Source: Anabaena sphaerica FACHB-251 (GTDB lineage Bacteria; Cyanobacteriota; Cyanobacteriia; Cyanobacteriales; Nostocaceae). Taken from it: a DNA stretch of 64,000 nucleotides. Positions 26,804-36,297 of the stretch are shown piece after piece. The first letter of the stretch is position 1, and each line of letters opens with the position of its first letter. Both the position numbers and the translations under genes were made by a program. The DNA is taken from assembly GCF_014696825.1 (NCBI RefSeq), contig NZ_JACJQU010000002.1:496001-560000 (forward strand), in the 5' to 3' direction. The notes beneath the pieces are model-generated. The model made no database searches, was not told the origin of the DNA, and saw only the letters and a program-made list of their open reading frames with translations.

Positions 26804-26986
26804 CTCTCAATGCCTACGAAGTTAGCTGACGGACTAGGGTTGAGAGATACCCCTTTTTGCTCGATTTTGGTTTATTTTCTAACATTTAGTTGGAAATTTA
26901 TTAAACCATCAAGACAAAAATACGCCCCATAACTTGGTTCCTCCGTTCCAACGCTGTTGACTCTGATACGTTGGATTAGGCTGACT
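26804..26986 (-). promoter_or_regulatory. c-di-AMP riboswitch (ydaO-yuaA type) of the ABC-importer operon
   Basis: The minus strand shows GTCAGCCTAATCC, a CCAACG/CGTTGG stem, GGAACGGAGGAACCAAG and GGGGCGTATTTTTG. A long insert of about 60 nt follows, then GGGGTATCTCTCAACCC, CTAGTCCGTCAGCTAACTTCG and TAGGC. CTCTCAA (minus 26846-26840) pairs with TTGAGAG (26810-26804). At the same place the other copy (22727-22853) pairs CCTTCCA with TGGAAGG, so the bases change and the pairing is kept. No clear T-run terminator follows before the permease start at 26697. Control could be at translation or by a weaker platform. The rest of the gap (26987-27275) shows nothing clear. Confidence 0.9.
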
Positions 26987-27275
26987 TACTCACAATTAAT
27001 AGTAACAGCGAAAATCTAACATTGATTAACAGTAATAACATCAGTAGTGAAAATAAAAATTAGTTACTTCACTACTGAAATCAAGGAGTTATAATGATTT
27101 TGTACTGTACGTTAGACATATCTCTTAAGATTAGCAATGATTCAACATACAGAATTACGAATTGAGTATAAATCCGATTTTTTGAGTTATTTTTGCTAAT
27201 TTTTTGAAAAACTGGCTTCTCTATATTTTTGTTACCCAAAAATATTCTGACTTCAGACTCCTGACTACTGAATTC

Positions 27276-27959
27276 TTACAATAAACCTCGTTTTTTCAAT
27301 TTAGCTAACGCATCCTCCGCCGCAGCCTTTTCTGCTTCTTTTTTATTCTTTCCTTTGGCTTCTCCGTATTCTTTACCCTCTACTAATACTTTAGCGATAA
27401 ATTCTGGTGCATGAGAGGGTCCGCCTATTTGTTCTGTTACATATTTCGGAGGATTTGCACCAATTTCCCTTTGTACCCATTCCTGAAAGCGATTTTTAGA
27501 ATCTACATTGGAACGAGGTTCTACAATTAGGTCTGAGACGGAATTAAATAATGGTTCAATAATAGCGCGGAGTGGTTCAACATCACAATTATTATCTAAA
27601 TAATATGCACCAACTACGGCTTCAAAGGTGCTACTCAGTAAGTTAGGATTTTGAAAACCTCCATCTCTAATTGTTCCTTTTCCTAATCGCATTCTAAAGT
27701 CTAAACCTACTTCTAGAGCAAATTTTGCTAGTTGTTTTTCTTCTACTAATGCAGAACGAAGACGAGTTAATTCATCTTCTCCTTTTTCGGGATGACGACG
27801 ATAAAGATATTGTCCACTGATAAAGTTGAGAATAGCATCACCGAGAAATTCTAAGCGTTCGTTGTGTTCTCCTTCTCCTGGGTTTTCGTTGACATAGGAA
27901 CGATGGGTGAGTGCTTGACGGAGGAGTTTTTCGTTATGGAATATGAGAAGTTTGTGCAT
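27276..27959 (-). CDS. rnc: ribonuclease III
   Basis: This 227-residue double-strand-specific endoribonuclease acts in rRNA and mRNA processing. The catalytic signature NERLEFLGDAIL lies at residues 33-44 (acidic E37 and D41) and the second acidic cluster is FEAVVGAYYLD. A C-terminal dsRNA-binding domain (about 153-222) ends AKGKNKKEAEKAAAEDALAKL. The length is normal for the short form. Cyanobacteria often carry several RNase III-like genes. It is transcribed alone. Confidence 0.95.
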   Translation of the reverse strand: MHKLLIFHNEKLLRQALTHRSYVNENPGEGEHNERLEFLGDAILNFISGQYLYRRHPEKGEDELTRLRSALVEEKQLAKFALEVGLDFRMRLGKGTIRDGGFQNPNLLSSTFEAVVGAYYLDNNCDVEPLRAIIEPLFNSVSDLIVEPRSNVDSKNRFQEWVQREIGANPPKYVTEQIGGPSHAPEFIAKVLVEGKEYGEAKGKNKKEAEKAAAEDALAKLKKRGLL

Positions 27960-28197
27960 TTTATTCTTATCTTATTTGTGAATTTAATGGAAGGGTGGGC
28001 ATCTTGCCATTGGTGTCAAGTTAAGAAAAATGGATTTGTGTCCACAGAGAGAAACTCAATGGTAGAAGTTATAGCAGTGGACAAGGCGGTTAGGACAGTC
28101 TTGAAAGCTCAAACTCAGTGATGGCAAGGGTTTTACTTTTGCCTTTTGCAGAGTGCCTCTTGCCTTCTGCTATAACACAAGGGTGTTGAAAAAAGCC

Positions 28198-28577
28198 ATG
28201 AGTAAACCACAGAAAAAACAAGGTAATCTAGACTTTCGGCATCGATTCAGCCTACCTGCTCCGGCAAGTGAAGAGATAGAATCAAGGTTGATTGATATCA
28301 TGTCTGTTCAAATAACCGTCATTGCAAGCGTAGGGAAGCAATCCCAAAAACCTTGACATTGCGTAGTTTTACTATGCCTTCGGCAGACTATGGCTATAGC
28401 TGGCGTGACGACGTAGGAGTCATACGCCTCCCGTCAGGGATACGTGAACGTTCTACTCGCAATGACATATTCAGGTTAATTTGCCGGACATCATATGAAC
28501 TGGTAAATCCAGGCACATTTGCCAACCTCAAAGGGGTAAAAGACAAAGAAGACAGATATTCTGCTACACTCGATTGA
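28198..28577 (+). pseudogene. possible transposase N-terminal remnant split by a MITE
   Basis: ATG at 28198 opens MSKPQKKQGNLDFRHRF, ending near EEIESRLIDIMS. About 150 bp later a second frame reads YELVNPGTFANLKGVKDKE and stops at 28577. Both parts resemble the start of IS4-type transposases, as far as I can judge by eye. A palindromic element lies between them. The rest of the gap 27960-28726 shows no gene. The family call is weak. Confidence 0.3.
28318..28466. mobile_element. MITE-like element with GTCATTGC ends
   Basis: GTCATTGCAAG (28318-28328) pairs with CTCGCAATGAC (28456-28466), a 10 of 11 match. GAAGCAATCCC follows the left end, as in a repeat family common in cyanobacterial genomes. 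The interior is GC-richer than its surroundings and noncoding. Confidence 0.65.
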
Positions 28578-28726
28578 ATTTTTAGGTGGTGTTGGTAGAA
28601 TACAGGTAACATTTTCAATCTTATTGACCTTGTTGCAAATCAGAGACCTATCTTTTTCTACCACAAAACCTTACACGCTTTACTTACAAAGCTTTTCAGC
28701 CTATTTCGTCGCCCCTGAAAATGTTA

Positions 28727-29824
28727 TTAACAAACTAATTTTTTGAATCCTAATTTGTCAATAACTACAGAAACTCCTAAACAAACTGATAGTAAGAATA
28801 TCCAACCCACTAATCTAAACACCAAAACTTCGATAAGATTGAATTGGAATTCTCTAAATATTTTACTACCAAAAGATAAAAATATTTGGCTAAAAATTCC
28901 ATTCAAGCAAAAAATTCCCAGGCTATATTTAGATAATAAATAAACTATATTTCTCACTAATGAGGAAATTTTATTCTCTTCAATATTAATAAAACATATG
29001 AACATTCCAGGGACACTGAGCATACAAGAATATATCAAGTAATCAAAAGGAGGAATCTTGCCTTCGGTTAACTTACCTAAGTAACTGTATTCAGCAATCA
29101 TTAGCAATGAAGTAGCTATAATGATGGCTAATTTGGCTATAAAAGGTATTTTATTGGAGATTTTGTCTAAAACATAAATATTTTTGTATATCAACACTCC
29201 AAAAGCTATATAGATAAACCAATAAATTATTAAAGGGCGATTGATAATTCTTAATATTGAGATAATGTCAGAGCTTAAATTGCCACGCAATGCAGAATAT
29301 AGTGTTATATAAACTATTATCTGAAGCAAGCAAAATACAGCTAATTTTGCAGGTTTATTTAATTGTTTTCTAAGAATTCCGAACAAAACCAACAATTGAA
29401 ATATCACAAGAAAATAGTATGAGCCTGTGAATATTTCTCCGGTCAAAATATCTATACTAATTTTGGTTAAAGAATTGCCTGTCCCTATTTTTAGTATGGC
29501 AGCAAGACTAAACCAAAATGTAGCCGGAATTAGCAATCTTGTCAAACGCTTTTTAATTAACTTCCAAATATTTTCTTCAGGTTTAGTAATAAATTCACGT
29601 TCTAATAGAATAAAAGAAATCGTCAGTATTATAGGTACACAAAATCTTAAGGGAGTAAAAATAATATCTAAAAGCAAAGCACTTGACTCATAACTAGAGC
29701 GAGGTAGAAAAGTAGAATGATATGAAACAACCGCAGCAATACTTATTGCTTTGAGAAAGTCAAGAAAAAATAATCGCCCGAATCCATTTACACCATTCTT
29801 AGATATATCAAAAGACGTATTCAT
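28727..29824 (-). CDS. acyltransferase 3 family membrane protein
   Basis: This 365-residue integral membrane O-acyltransferase has about ten helices. The N-terminus LFFLDFLKAISIAAVVSYHS carries the conserved R/F-x-x-D-x-x-K/R...H pattern of the Acyl_transf_3/NodX-OafA family, with H37 as probable catalytic residue. It is the last gene of the exopolysaccharide locus and would add acetyl or similar groups to the glycan. It is less conserved and more AT-rich than neighbours, as is usual in such loci. Confidence 0.85.
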   Translation of the reverse strand: MNTSFDISKNGVNGFGRLFFLDFLKAISIAAVVSYHSTFLPRSSYESSALLLDIIFTPLRFCVPIILTISFILLEREFITKPEENIWKLIKKRLTRLLIPATFWFSLAAILKIGTGNSLTKISIDILTGEIFTGSYYFLVIFQLLVLFGILRKQLNKPAKLAVFCLLQIIVYITLYSALRGNLSSDIISILRIINRPLIIYWFIYIAFGVLIYKNIYVLDKISNKIPFIAKLAIIIATSLLMIAEYSYLGKLTEGKIPPFDYLIYSCMLSVPGMFICFINIEENKISSLVRNIVYLLSKYSLGIFCLNGIFSQIFLSFGSKIFREFQFNLIEVLVFRLVGWIFLLSVCLGVSVVIDKLGFKKLVC

Positions 29825-29860
29825 GCAGTTTATGTCCCTATATTTTATCTTTTTACCTAT

Positions 29861-30997
29861 TTAGTTAGTTTGGTTACGGTAATAATTTCTAAAAGCTCTG
29901 AAAACAGCAAAATAAGCTGGTTTAGGTTTGTAAGATTGATCAAATAGTAGGGGAGCATCAGGATGCTTAAAATATATAGGAATCCAAGAAAAATTATCTG
30001 ATAATCCCCAAGTTGTTAAAGTATTACAATTAGGGGCTTGTAAGCAAACATTAGCTATATCTTGATAGATGTTAGCTTGGGATGTTAATTTATCTGATAA
30101 TGGTCGTTTATCATCACCAATTTTCACATCCATTTCTGTAATTGTGACTTCTAAGCCCAATTCTCCTAAACGTTTAATATTAGCAGCAACTGCTTTTATA
30201 TCTGGTCTGGTTTTGATGCTAGTGTGCATCTGAAACCCAACCCCATGAATCGGAACATTTTTTTGGCGTAATTCTTTGACTAACTTGTAGATACCATCAG
30301 ATTTTATTCCTAGTTCTTCTCCTTCATGGTCGTTGTAAAATAAACGAGCATTGGGATCAGCTTCATTTGCCCAGCGAAATGCCATTTCAATATAGTCTTC
30401 CCCAATTTTATCTAGCCAAAATGAACCTCTTAAAGTTCCTTTTTGATTAATGGCTTCATTAACTACATCCCAGGAAGATATTTGGTCCCGATAACGGTTC
30501 ACAACAGTATAAATGTGTTGCTTTAATATATCCATTGCCTCTTCACGAGACCATTGTGCATTTTCAAGCCAATCTGGCAGATTACGATACCAAACTAAAG
30601 TCTGTCCATGTATCTGCATCTTATGCTTCTGGGCAAAATCAACAATCTCATCAGCAGCATCAAAATTATACTTACCTCTTTCTGGACTTAATGAACCAAA
30701 TTTCAGGGAATTTTCTGGGGTGAGCAGGTTAAATTCTCGGCTTAATATTTCCCGATACTTTGGATCATTACGTAGTGGTTTTATTAACACAGAGGTTCCC
30801 ATCTTCATTCCTACCAGTCCAGCGATGTTACGCAAGGTGAGATTTGTCGGTAAATTTGTGTTTTGAGTTTGATACGAAGCTAATTCAATCGATATTTGTT
30901 TCTGCTTTTTATCCTGATAGGCAGAGATAAAGAAGATGATAGATATTGTTACTAGGAACAACAATATTAATAATTTCCAGGTTCGTAGTTGTTTCAT
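29861..30997 (-). CDS. GH10 endo-beta-1,4-xylanase-like hydrolase
   Basis: This 378-residue glycoside hydrolase family 10 protein has an N-terminal signal anchor (about 7-26) that places the catalytic TIM barrel outside the inner membrane. The acid/base is E181 in SSWDVVNEA and the nucleophile is E288 in EVTITEMDV. The family landmarks LTPENSLKFGS, HGQTLVWY, GVGFQMH and TTWGLSDNFSW are all present. GH10 enzymes cut beta-1,4-xylan or related beta-1,4 glycans. The start overlaps the stop of the upstream glycosyltransferase gene (ATGA), so it is translated with the exopolysaccharide operon. It probably trims or releases the polymer made by this locus rather than feeding on plant xylan. Confidence 0.92.
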   Translation of the reverse strand: MKQLRTWKLLILLFLVTISIIFFISAYQDKKQKQISIELASYQTQNTNLPTNLTLRNIAGLVGMKMGTSVLIKPLRNDPKYREILSREFNLLTPENSLKFGSLSPERGKYNFDAADEIVDFAQKHKMQIHGQTLVWYRNLPDWLENAQWSREEAMDILKQHIYTVVNRYRDQISSWDVVNEAINQKGTLRGSFWLDKIGEDYIEMAFRWANEADPNARLFYNDHEGEELGIKSDGIYKLVKELRQKNVPIHGVGFQMHTSIKTRPDIKAVAANIKRLGELGLEVTITEMDVKIGDDKRPLSDKLTSQANIYQDIANVCLQAPNCNTLTTWGLSDNFSWIPIYFKHPDAPLLFDQSYKPKPAYFAVFRAFRNYYRNQTN

Positions 30998-32229
30998 AAA
31001 AGGTGCTGATAGATTTTCACTAGTTCATCATTAAGGTGTTGCATATTGTATTTTTTTTCTACCCTTGTTCTACCTGCGTGACCCATCTGTGTCCAGTTTT
31101 CGGGATGTTCAATCAGATAAAGCAAACTTTGAGCGATCGCTTCTGAATCTCCTTCACCAACTAGAAAACCTGATACACCATCTTCCACCAGTTCAGGGAT
31201 ACCCCCATGCCATGTGCTAATTACTGGTAAACCCATTGCCATTGCTTCTTTTAATGTGTTAACAGGTGCATCTTGATCGCCATCTTTAGCTGTGATACTC
31301 GTGGCAATAAAAAGATGGGATTGATTGAGAATATCAATGATTTCTTTCTGCTGTTTACTTCCCAGCAATTTAACAACGGATTGCAAATTCAAATTTTCAA
31401 TTAGTTGTTCTAAGTCTTCTTTTAAATTACCATCGCCAATAATGTTATATTCCAAATGCGGATAATCTTTTACTACTTGAGCAATAGCCTCAATACAATA
31501 TTTTATCCCTTTTTTCTCTGTTAAGCGTCCAATGGTAGCAATTTTTATGTGTTCACCAGCAGCTAAATTACGAGGAGTAAAAGAAAATTTATTGCAGTCA
31601 ATCCCGGAACCATGAACCACAATTTTATTTTCATCACAGCCTAACTTCAATACACGCTGTCTAAAGAATTCACAATTAGTAAAAAAATATTCTCCTTCTT
31701 GAAAAAGCTGTTCATACAAGTTATCACCGTATTTTTTAATATCTCTACTAATATCTTTACCTCTAAAAGTTGTAACGATCTTTCCCTGAATCAGACCTAG
31801 TTGGCGAAAAACCCGTCCACTGAGACCATAAGTGCCAAATTGACAATGAATAATATCATAAGATGCTGCTTGTCCTATTAAAGGAATAGCCTGATAAAGT
31901 AAATTCAATGAGGCAGCTTGTTTTCCATATTTAAAGATGTTGATTAATTGCAATAACATCAAAGGGGATTTGGGGAAATTTGCCAAAACCAACCCTATTC
32001 CTTTTAATAAGCGTAAAAGATAATTTTTAGGAATTTTAGGACAATAGTAAGTACGTTCAATCAATTGATATTTTTCTACATTTGGATGTAGTTTAGAAAG
32101 ATTGCTTGGTTTGCCATAGAGAGAATAGATAAAAACTTCATGTCCTCGGTCAATTAAACCAGTTAACTGATTTAAAATGAATGACTCTGATAGTAATGGA
32201 AATTCTCCAACAAAAAATGCTATTTTCAT
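30994..32229 (-). CDS. GT4-type glycosyltransferase (exopolysaccharide locus)
   Basis: This GT-B glycosyltransferase has an N-terminal MKIAFFVGEFPLLSESFI that matches EpsF/colanic-acid WcaL-like enzymes. The C-terminal nucleotide-sugar domain has IGRLTEKKGI and DAPVNTLKEAMAMGLPVISTWHGG. I chose ATG 32229 because TGAGGTAAACACCAAT gives a ribosome-binding site; an in-frame codon at 32259 lies upstream of it. It ends in a 4-nt ATGA overlap with the GH10 gene. Donor and acceptor cannot be deduced. Confidence 0.88.
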   Translation of the reverse strand: MKIAFFVGEFPLLSESFILNQLTGLIDRGHEVFIYSLYGKPSNLSKLHPNVEKYQLIERTYYCPKIPKNYLLRLLKGIGLVLANFPKSPLMLLQLINIFKYGKQAASLNLLYQAIPLIGQAASYDIIHCQFGTYGLSGRVFRQLGLIQGKIVTTFRGKDISRDIKKYGDNLYEQLFQEGEYFFTNCEFFRQRVLKLGCDENKIVVHGSGIDCNKFSFTPRNLAAGEHIKIATIGRLTEKKGIKYCIEAIAQVVKDYPHLEYNIIGDGNLKEDLEQLIENLNLQSVVKLLGSKQQKEIIDILNQSHLFIATSITAKDGDQDAPVNTLKEAMAMGLPVISTWHGGIPELVEDGVSGFLVGEGDSEAIAQSLLYLIEHPENWTQMGHAGRTRVEKKYNMQHLNDELVKIYQHLL

Positions 32230-32305
32230 ATTGGTGTTTACCTCATAAAATTTGAACAATAAAAATAATAATTAATCTAAATTCAAACTTATGTAAGAAT
32301 CTAGG

Positions 32306-33775
32306 CTAAGTTTTAACAGATTTAGTTTTAGATATCAGGGTTTCTTTGATGAGTTTCAGGACTTTGCGTGGAACTCTTCCTTTAGATAAAATAGAGACCA
32401 GAAAAGCATTAATTAAAATTACGAGTAAAGGTTGCAGTACAATTTGCATCTGCAAAGTTAGAGAAGCAGTCGAGAAAATAACTATCCCAGCCGAAAAAAT
32501 GGCTGCAACCGTTGGTAAAATTACAGGGCTTGCTAATGTTGCCACATTCCATTTAGCAGCGCGACAAGTAGCAAACCAAAACCAAATTGTTGCTCCTATA
32601 CCCATGACAATAGCAACAGCGATCGCTACACCTACTGTTCCCCCTAATTTTGCACCAATGAAGAAAGAAGGTAGAGATAGGGGAACCAAAGCCAAGTTGA
32701 TTACTGCATTAGTTCTAGGTTGGTTGAGGGCATTTAAAGTAGTTCCCAAAATTGACATAAAGCCCCTAGCATAGGCAAAAATTAGCACTATTTGAAATAT
32801 AGGAACCGCTCCTAGCCATTGGGAACCATAAACTAAGGGAATAATCCAAGGAGCAACTACAAAACCAAGACTGTAGATTGGTGCATAAAATAAGGCGTAG
32901 TATTCGAGCATTTGGCGCAGATAAGATTTTTTTCCCTCATCATCCCGCTGTGATAGAACTGAAAAGTTAATTTTGTTAATCTGGGATAGAGCAAATGCAG
33001 GCAGCATGGCCAACTGATATGCTAGGTTGTAAAAACCCAAAGATTGCGCTCCCAACAATTTACCAATTAAGAAATTATCTCCATTGGTATTAGCATAGAC
33101 TGCTAAATTAATGCCAATTAAACTACTTGTAAAACTCCACACCTCACGCACTGCTTGCTGATCTGGAAAAAAGTGATAGGTGCAATCGTAACGGCAATAC
33201 AACCGTTTTAAAGCAGCATCAACTATTGCTTTGCATATCTCACCTCCTGCAAAAGACCATACACCAAACCCAAAGGCAGCCAAAATTAATGTGCCACACA
33301 TTCTGGCGATGCCATTACCAATATTAGAAATTGCTATCTCTCGAAACTTCATTTGTCGCTGGAGTATAGCCGCACGAGTACCAGTTCCCGCATTAATCAC
33401 AAACTTAAAAGAGACACAGGCAATTAATGGAAATAGCACTGGTTGTTGAAAAAACCAAGAAATTGGTAAACCTATCAAGGCTTGAACAACAAACATGAAT
33501 ATAGAAATATTCACACCTAAGCTATAAACAGCATCAACAAGTTTTTTATCTTCTAAACCCCGTTGAATGAGTACAGCCGCAGTGGCATTATCTTGAAACA
33601 AATCAGTCAAAATTGTCACCACCAAGACCATTGCCCAAACACCAAAATCTTCAGGCGATAAAAGCCGTGCTAAACATATTTGGGCAATTAATTGGGCAAC
33701 TCTACTGATTGCATAACTAGCTGTCAACCAGAGTCCACTTTTGGCTATTTTTGTGGTGGTATTTTTACCGGACAT
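32306..33775 (-). CDS. Wzx-type polysaccharide flippase (MOP superfamily)
   Basis: The roughly 489-residue protein has about 12-14 transmembrane helices and begins MSGKNTTTKIAKSGLWLTASYAISRVAQLI, the PST/Wzx family start. It moves undecaprenyl-linked repeat units across the inner membrane. It sits between two GT4 genes in the exopolysaccharide locus, together with Wzy and Wzc homologues, completing the Wzx/Wzy set. ATG 33775 is preferred over the TTG at 33784; GAGG lies very close to it. Confidence 0.9.
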   Translation of the reverse strand: MSGKNTTTKIAKSGLWLTASYAISRVAQLIAQICLARLLSPEDFGVWAMVLVVTILTDLFQDNATAAVLIQRGLEDKKLVDAVYSLGVNISIFMFVVQALIGLPISWFFQQPVLFPLIACVSFKFVINAGTGTRAAILQRQMKFREIAISNIGNGIARMCGTLILAAFGFGVWSFAGGEICKAIVDAALKRLYCRYDCTYHFFPDQQAVREVWSFTSSLIGINLAVYANTNGDNFLIGKLLGAQSLGFYNLAYQLAMLPAFALSQINKINFSVLSQRDDEGKKSYLRQMLEYYALFYAPIYSLGFVVAPWIIPLVYGSQWLGAVPIFQIVLIFAYARGFMSILGTTLNALNQPRTNAVINLALVPLSLPSFFIGAKLGGTVGVAIAVAIVMGIGATIWFWFATCRAAKWNVATLASPVILPTVAAIFSAGIVIFSTASLTLQMQIVLQPLLVILINAFLVSILSKGRVPRKVLKLIKETLISKTKSVKT

Positions 33776-33788
33776 AAACCTCAAATTG

Positions 33789-34991
33789 CTATTTATATAT
33801 AGAGGAATGGGGTGTTTGTTCCTTGGCGATTTCTCTGCCTTTTTCCCCTAATTTGGCTCGCAATTGCGGGTCTTGGCACAATCGGCTGAAAGCATTAACT
33901 ATTTCATCGGGTGAATTAGAATCTACCAAAAGCCCGTTTTCTTCGTGATGTACTGCATCAACAACTCCACCAATGCGTGCAGCAATTACAGGTTTACCAA
34001 AAAAACCAGCTTCTCGATAAACAATACCAAATCCTTCAATACTTGCATCTTGAGTATCAAAAAAGGTAATCATAGCAAATATGTCACAGGCTAGATAATA
34101 TTCTGCTAATTCTGTATCAGGAACGTATCCGGCAAAATGCACCCGTTTTTTTATTCCTAAACTCTGGGATAGGAGTCTAAGTTCTGATTCCATTACTCCC
34201 CTACCAGCAATCAGGTAGTGAACATCTAATCCTTCAGCTAACAAATGAGGTAAAGATTTAAGAATGCGATCAAATCCTTTGCGGTTAACTAAACGACCGA
34301 CTGAAAGAATGACTATAGCTGTTTCAGGAATGCCGTATTTTTGCAGCACTTGGGAACGCGCTTCAGGATGGATATCTTCAGGAGTTTGAATCCCAAACTT
34401 TTGCGGTCTGACAGTTGGGTTAATTATGTAAGTGGGTGTGTTGATTTTAAAGTTTTGTTTGAGGTAATCACAGGTAAAGGCACTGTTGCAGACAATTCCT
34501 GCTGATCGTTTCAATGTCAATGAAAACAGAGAACGGAAGACAGGATTTTTCAAAGGACACAACAAATCGTCACCGTGCAGGTAAACAAAGCACTTAACAG
34601 GTAATAGATAAGTCAGCAATAACAGCGAGGGAAAATCATAACCATGTCCCCATTCAATATAGTGGTAGCGGTAACGAAAATAGAGTCCAATAGCCAGAAA
34701 GAAAGACCCTATCATGTTAAATATCTGCTTAATTAAACTCCCTAATTTACCAGGAATTGTAGGCAGGAACCAACGATATACTGCAAAAGCTTGTTCTTGA
34801 TCAAAGGCTTTATCTCCCGGATAACTAGATGCTAAGACAATGACTTGTTGAGGATCTTGGAGACAGCGATTATAGACATACTCTTCGATTCCTCCTTCTT
34901 TGGGAAAAAAAGCCCGCGAAATTACGAGTATTTTTGATAATTTATCGGACTTTTGGATTGTTGATTCTGCTGACAAAACTTGTTGATACAT
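33789..34991 (-). CDS. GT4-type glycosyltransferase
   Basis: This GT-B fold enzyme of about 400 residues has an N-terminal ISRAFFPKEGGIEEYVYN, typical of PimB/WcaC-like GT4 enzymes, and a C-terminal donor site LSVGRLVNRKGFDRI, HFAGYVPDTEL and E-x7-E as EGFGIVYREAG. It has the same direction as its neighbours, with a 13-bp gap to the flippase start. Substrate unknown. Confidence 0.92.
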   Translation of the reverse strand: MYQQVLSAESTIQKSDKLSKILVISRAFFPKEGGIEEYVYNRCLQDPQQVIVLASSYPGDKAFDQEQAFAVYRWFLPTIPGKLGSLIKQIFNMIGSFFLAIGLYFRYRYHYIEWGHGYDFPSLLLLTYLLPVKCFVYLHGDDLLCPLKNPVFRSLFSLTLKRSAGIVCNSAFTCDYLKQNFKINTPTYIINPTVRPQKFGIQTPEDIHPEARSQVLQKYGIPETAIVILSVGRLVNRKGFDRILKSLPHLLAEGLDVHYLIAGRGVMESELRLLSQSLGIKKRVHFAGYVPDTELAEYYLACDIFAMITFFDTQDASIEGFGIVYREAGFFGKPVIAARIGGVVDAVHHEENGLLVDSNSPDEIVNAFSRLCQDPQLRAKLGEKGREIAKEQTPHSSIYK

Positions 34992-35055
34992 CAAGGTTTA
35001 AATTTTTCCTAATTATTACTCGAACAACGGTAAAACCCTCGTCGTGTGTGGTTGT

Positions 35056-36285
35056 CTAACTAAATTTTGTACTTGTACTTGATTTAGCTGCAATATACTG
35101 TATGTCTTGAATTTCATCTCTCAAGCTATACATACCTGTTATTTCCATAACTTTTTGGGCGCAAGCTATTAACGAACACTCTTTTTTCACCCAATTTTGA
35201 GCTTTTTTGATAGTATAAGCAGTGCTGGGATTTTCCACAGCATTAATAATTACATCTGCCACCTGAGAAGGATTTTGAGGATCAACAGTCCATTGCGGTG
35301 CAAAGTGGCTTAAGATTTCGGCAATTCCTCCTGTATTACTGCCAACAACTGGTACACCACAGGCTATTGCTTCTACTACTGTTAGTCCAAAAGGTTCTCT
35401 TGGTGCTAAAGAAACAACAACATCAGCATATTTATAATAATTTTCTATTTCAAAAGTTGGCGGAACAATAGAGAATCTATCGCCTACACGTAATATTTGT
35501 GCTTCTCCATATAAAAGGCGACTAGCGATATGATTGGTTGTTTTATCTTCACCTACGATCACAGCATGATAATTATGACCTTTGGCTTTTAGTTGAGCTA
35601 AAACTGGTAATAAAGCAAATAAATTTTTATCATTCATATCTCCTGAAAGTTTAATGCGGCTGGGTATGAGGATTAACTTTACACCAGTTTTTAAGAGCGT
35701 TTGTAAGGCTTTTGGGGGTTGAGAGTTAGAAGGCTTGTTATTAAATTTCTCAGCATTAACGGGGGGATACAAAATTCCCTTAATATTGGGTGTAAAGTGT
35801 TTAATGTGTCTGGCAGTATAATTAGAATTGCAAATAGCTCCAGGATTAAGTAAAGCAAAGGCGATTTTTCTGGCTAAAAATCCCAAAGGGTTATGAGATA
35901 AGCCTAAATCATGAAAAGTAAAATAAACTGGACGACGGTAACGTAATTTTGGTGCAGCCAATATTAGAATCGGAATTAACTTGCGTTCAATACAATTTTC
36001 CAACAACAGGGGAAAATTTCTAGGCTGCTTATCTACCCATTGCAATGCTTTTTTAACAAATTCTTGCTTATTCTCAGCAGGAATTACTTGTAAATATTCT
36101 TCTAATCCTGCTTTTTTCATATATTCATATAGTAATGAATCTGCCCAAGCTAAAACTTTTAAGTTTGCTGCTTTGCCAATTTGTTTACACCCTTGGATCA
36201 TTGTAGTGAGATAAGTTAAAGCTCCACCCAATGTATTTTGAGCGCCGGGTAATATTAAAAGTTGCTTTTCTGGATGTGTGTTCAT
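35056..36285 (-). CDS. GT4-type glycosyltransferase
   Basis: This 409-residue GT-B glycosyltransferase carries PGAQNTLGGALTYL at the N-terminus and the E-x7-E donor motif EPFGLTVVEAIACGVPVVGSNTGG near residue 300. It acts on the cytoplasmic face in assembly of the exopolysaccharide repeat unit. It is 12 bp downstream of the GT2 gene stop. Substrate unknown. Confidence 0.9.
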   Translation of the reverse strand: MNTHPEKQLLILPGAQNTLGGALTYLTTMIQGCKQIGKAANLKVLAWADSLLYEYMKKAGLEEYLQVIPAENKQEFVKKALQWVDKQPRNFPLLLENCIERKLIPILILAAPKLRYRRPVYFTFHDLGLSHNPLGFLARKIAFALLNPGAICNSNYTARHIKHFTPNIKGILYPPVNAEKFNNKPSNSQPPKALQTLLKTGVKLILIPSRIKLSGDMNDKNLFALLPVLAQLKAKGHNYHAVIVGEDKTTNHIASRLLYGEAQILRVGDRFSIVPPTFEIENYYKYADVVVSLAPREPFGLTVVEAIACGVPVVGSNTGGIAEILSHFAPQWTVDPQNPSQVADVIINAVENPSTAYTIKKAQNWVKKECSLIACAQKVMEITGMYSLRDEIQDIQYIAAKSSTSTKFS

Positions 36286-36297
36286 AAAAATAACTGC

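Noticed and set aside
27864-28121. 85-codon plus-strand open frame overlapping the RNase III start
   Set aside because: It is antisense to the conserved RNase III N-terminus for a third of its length and lacks any family feature.
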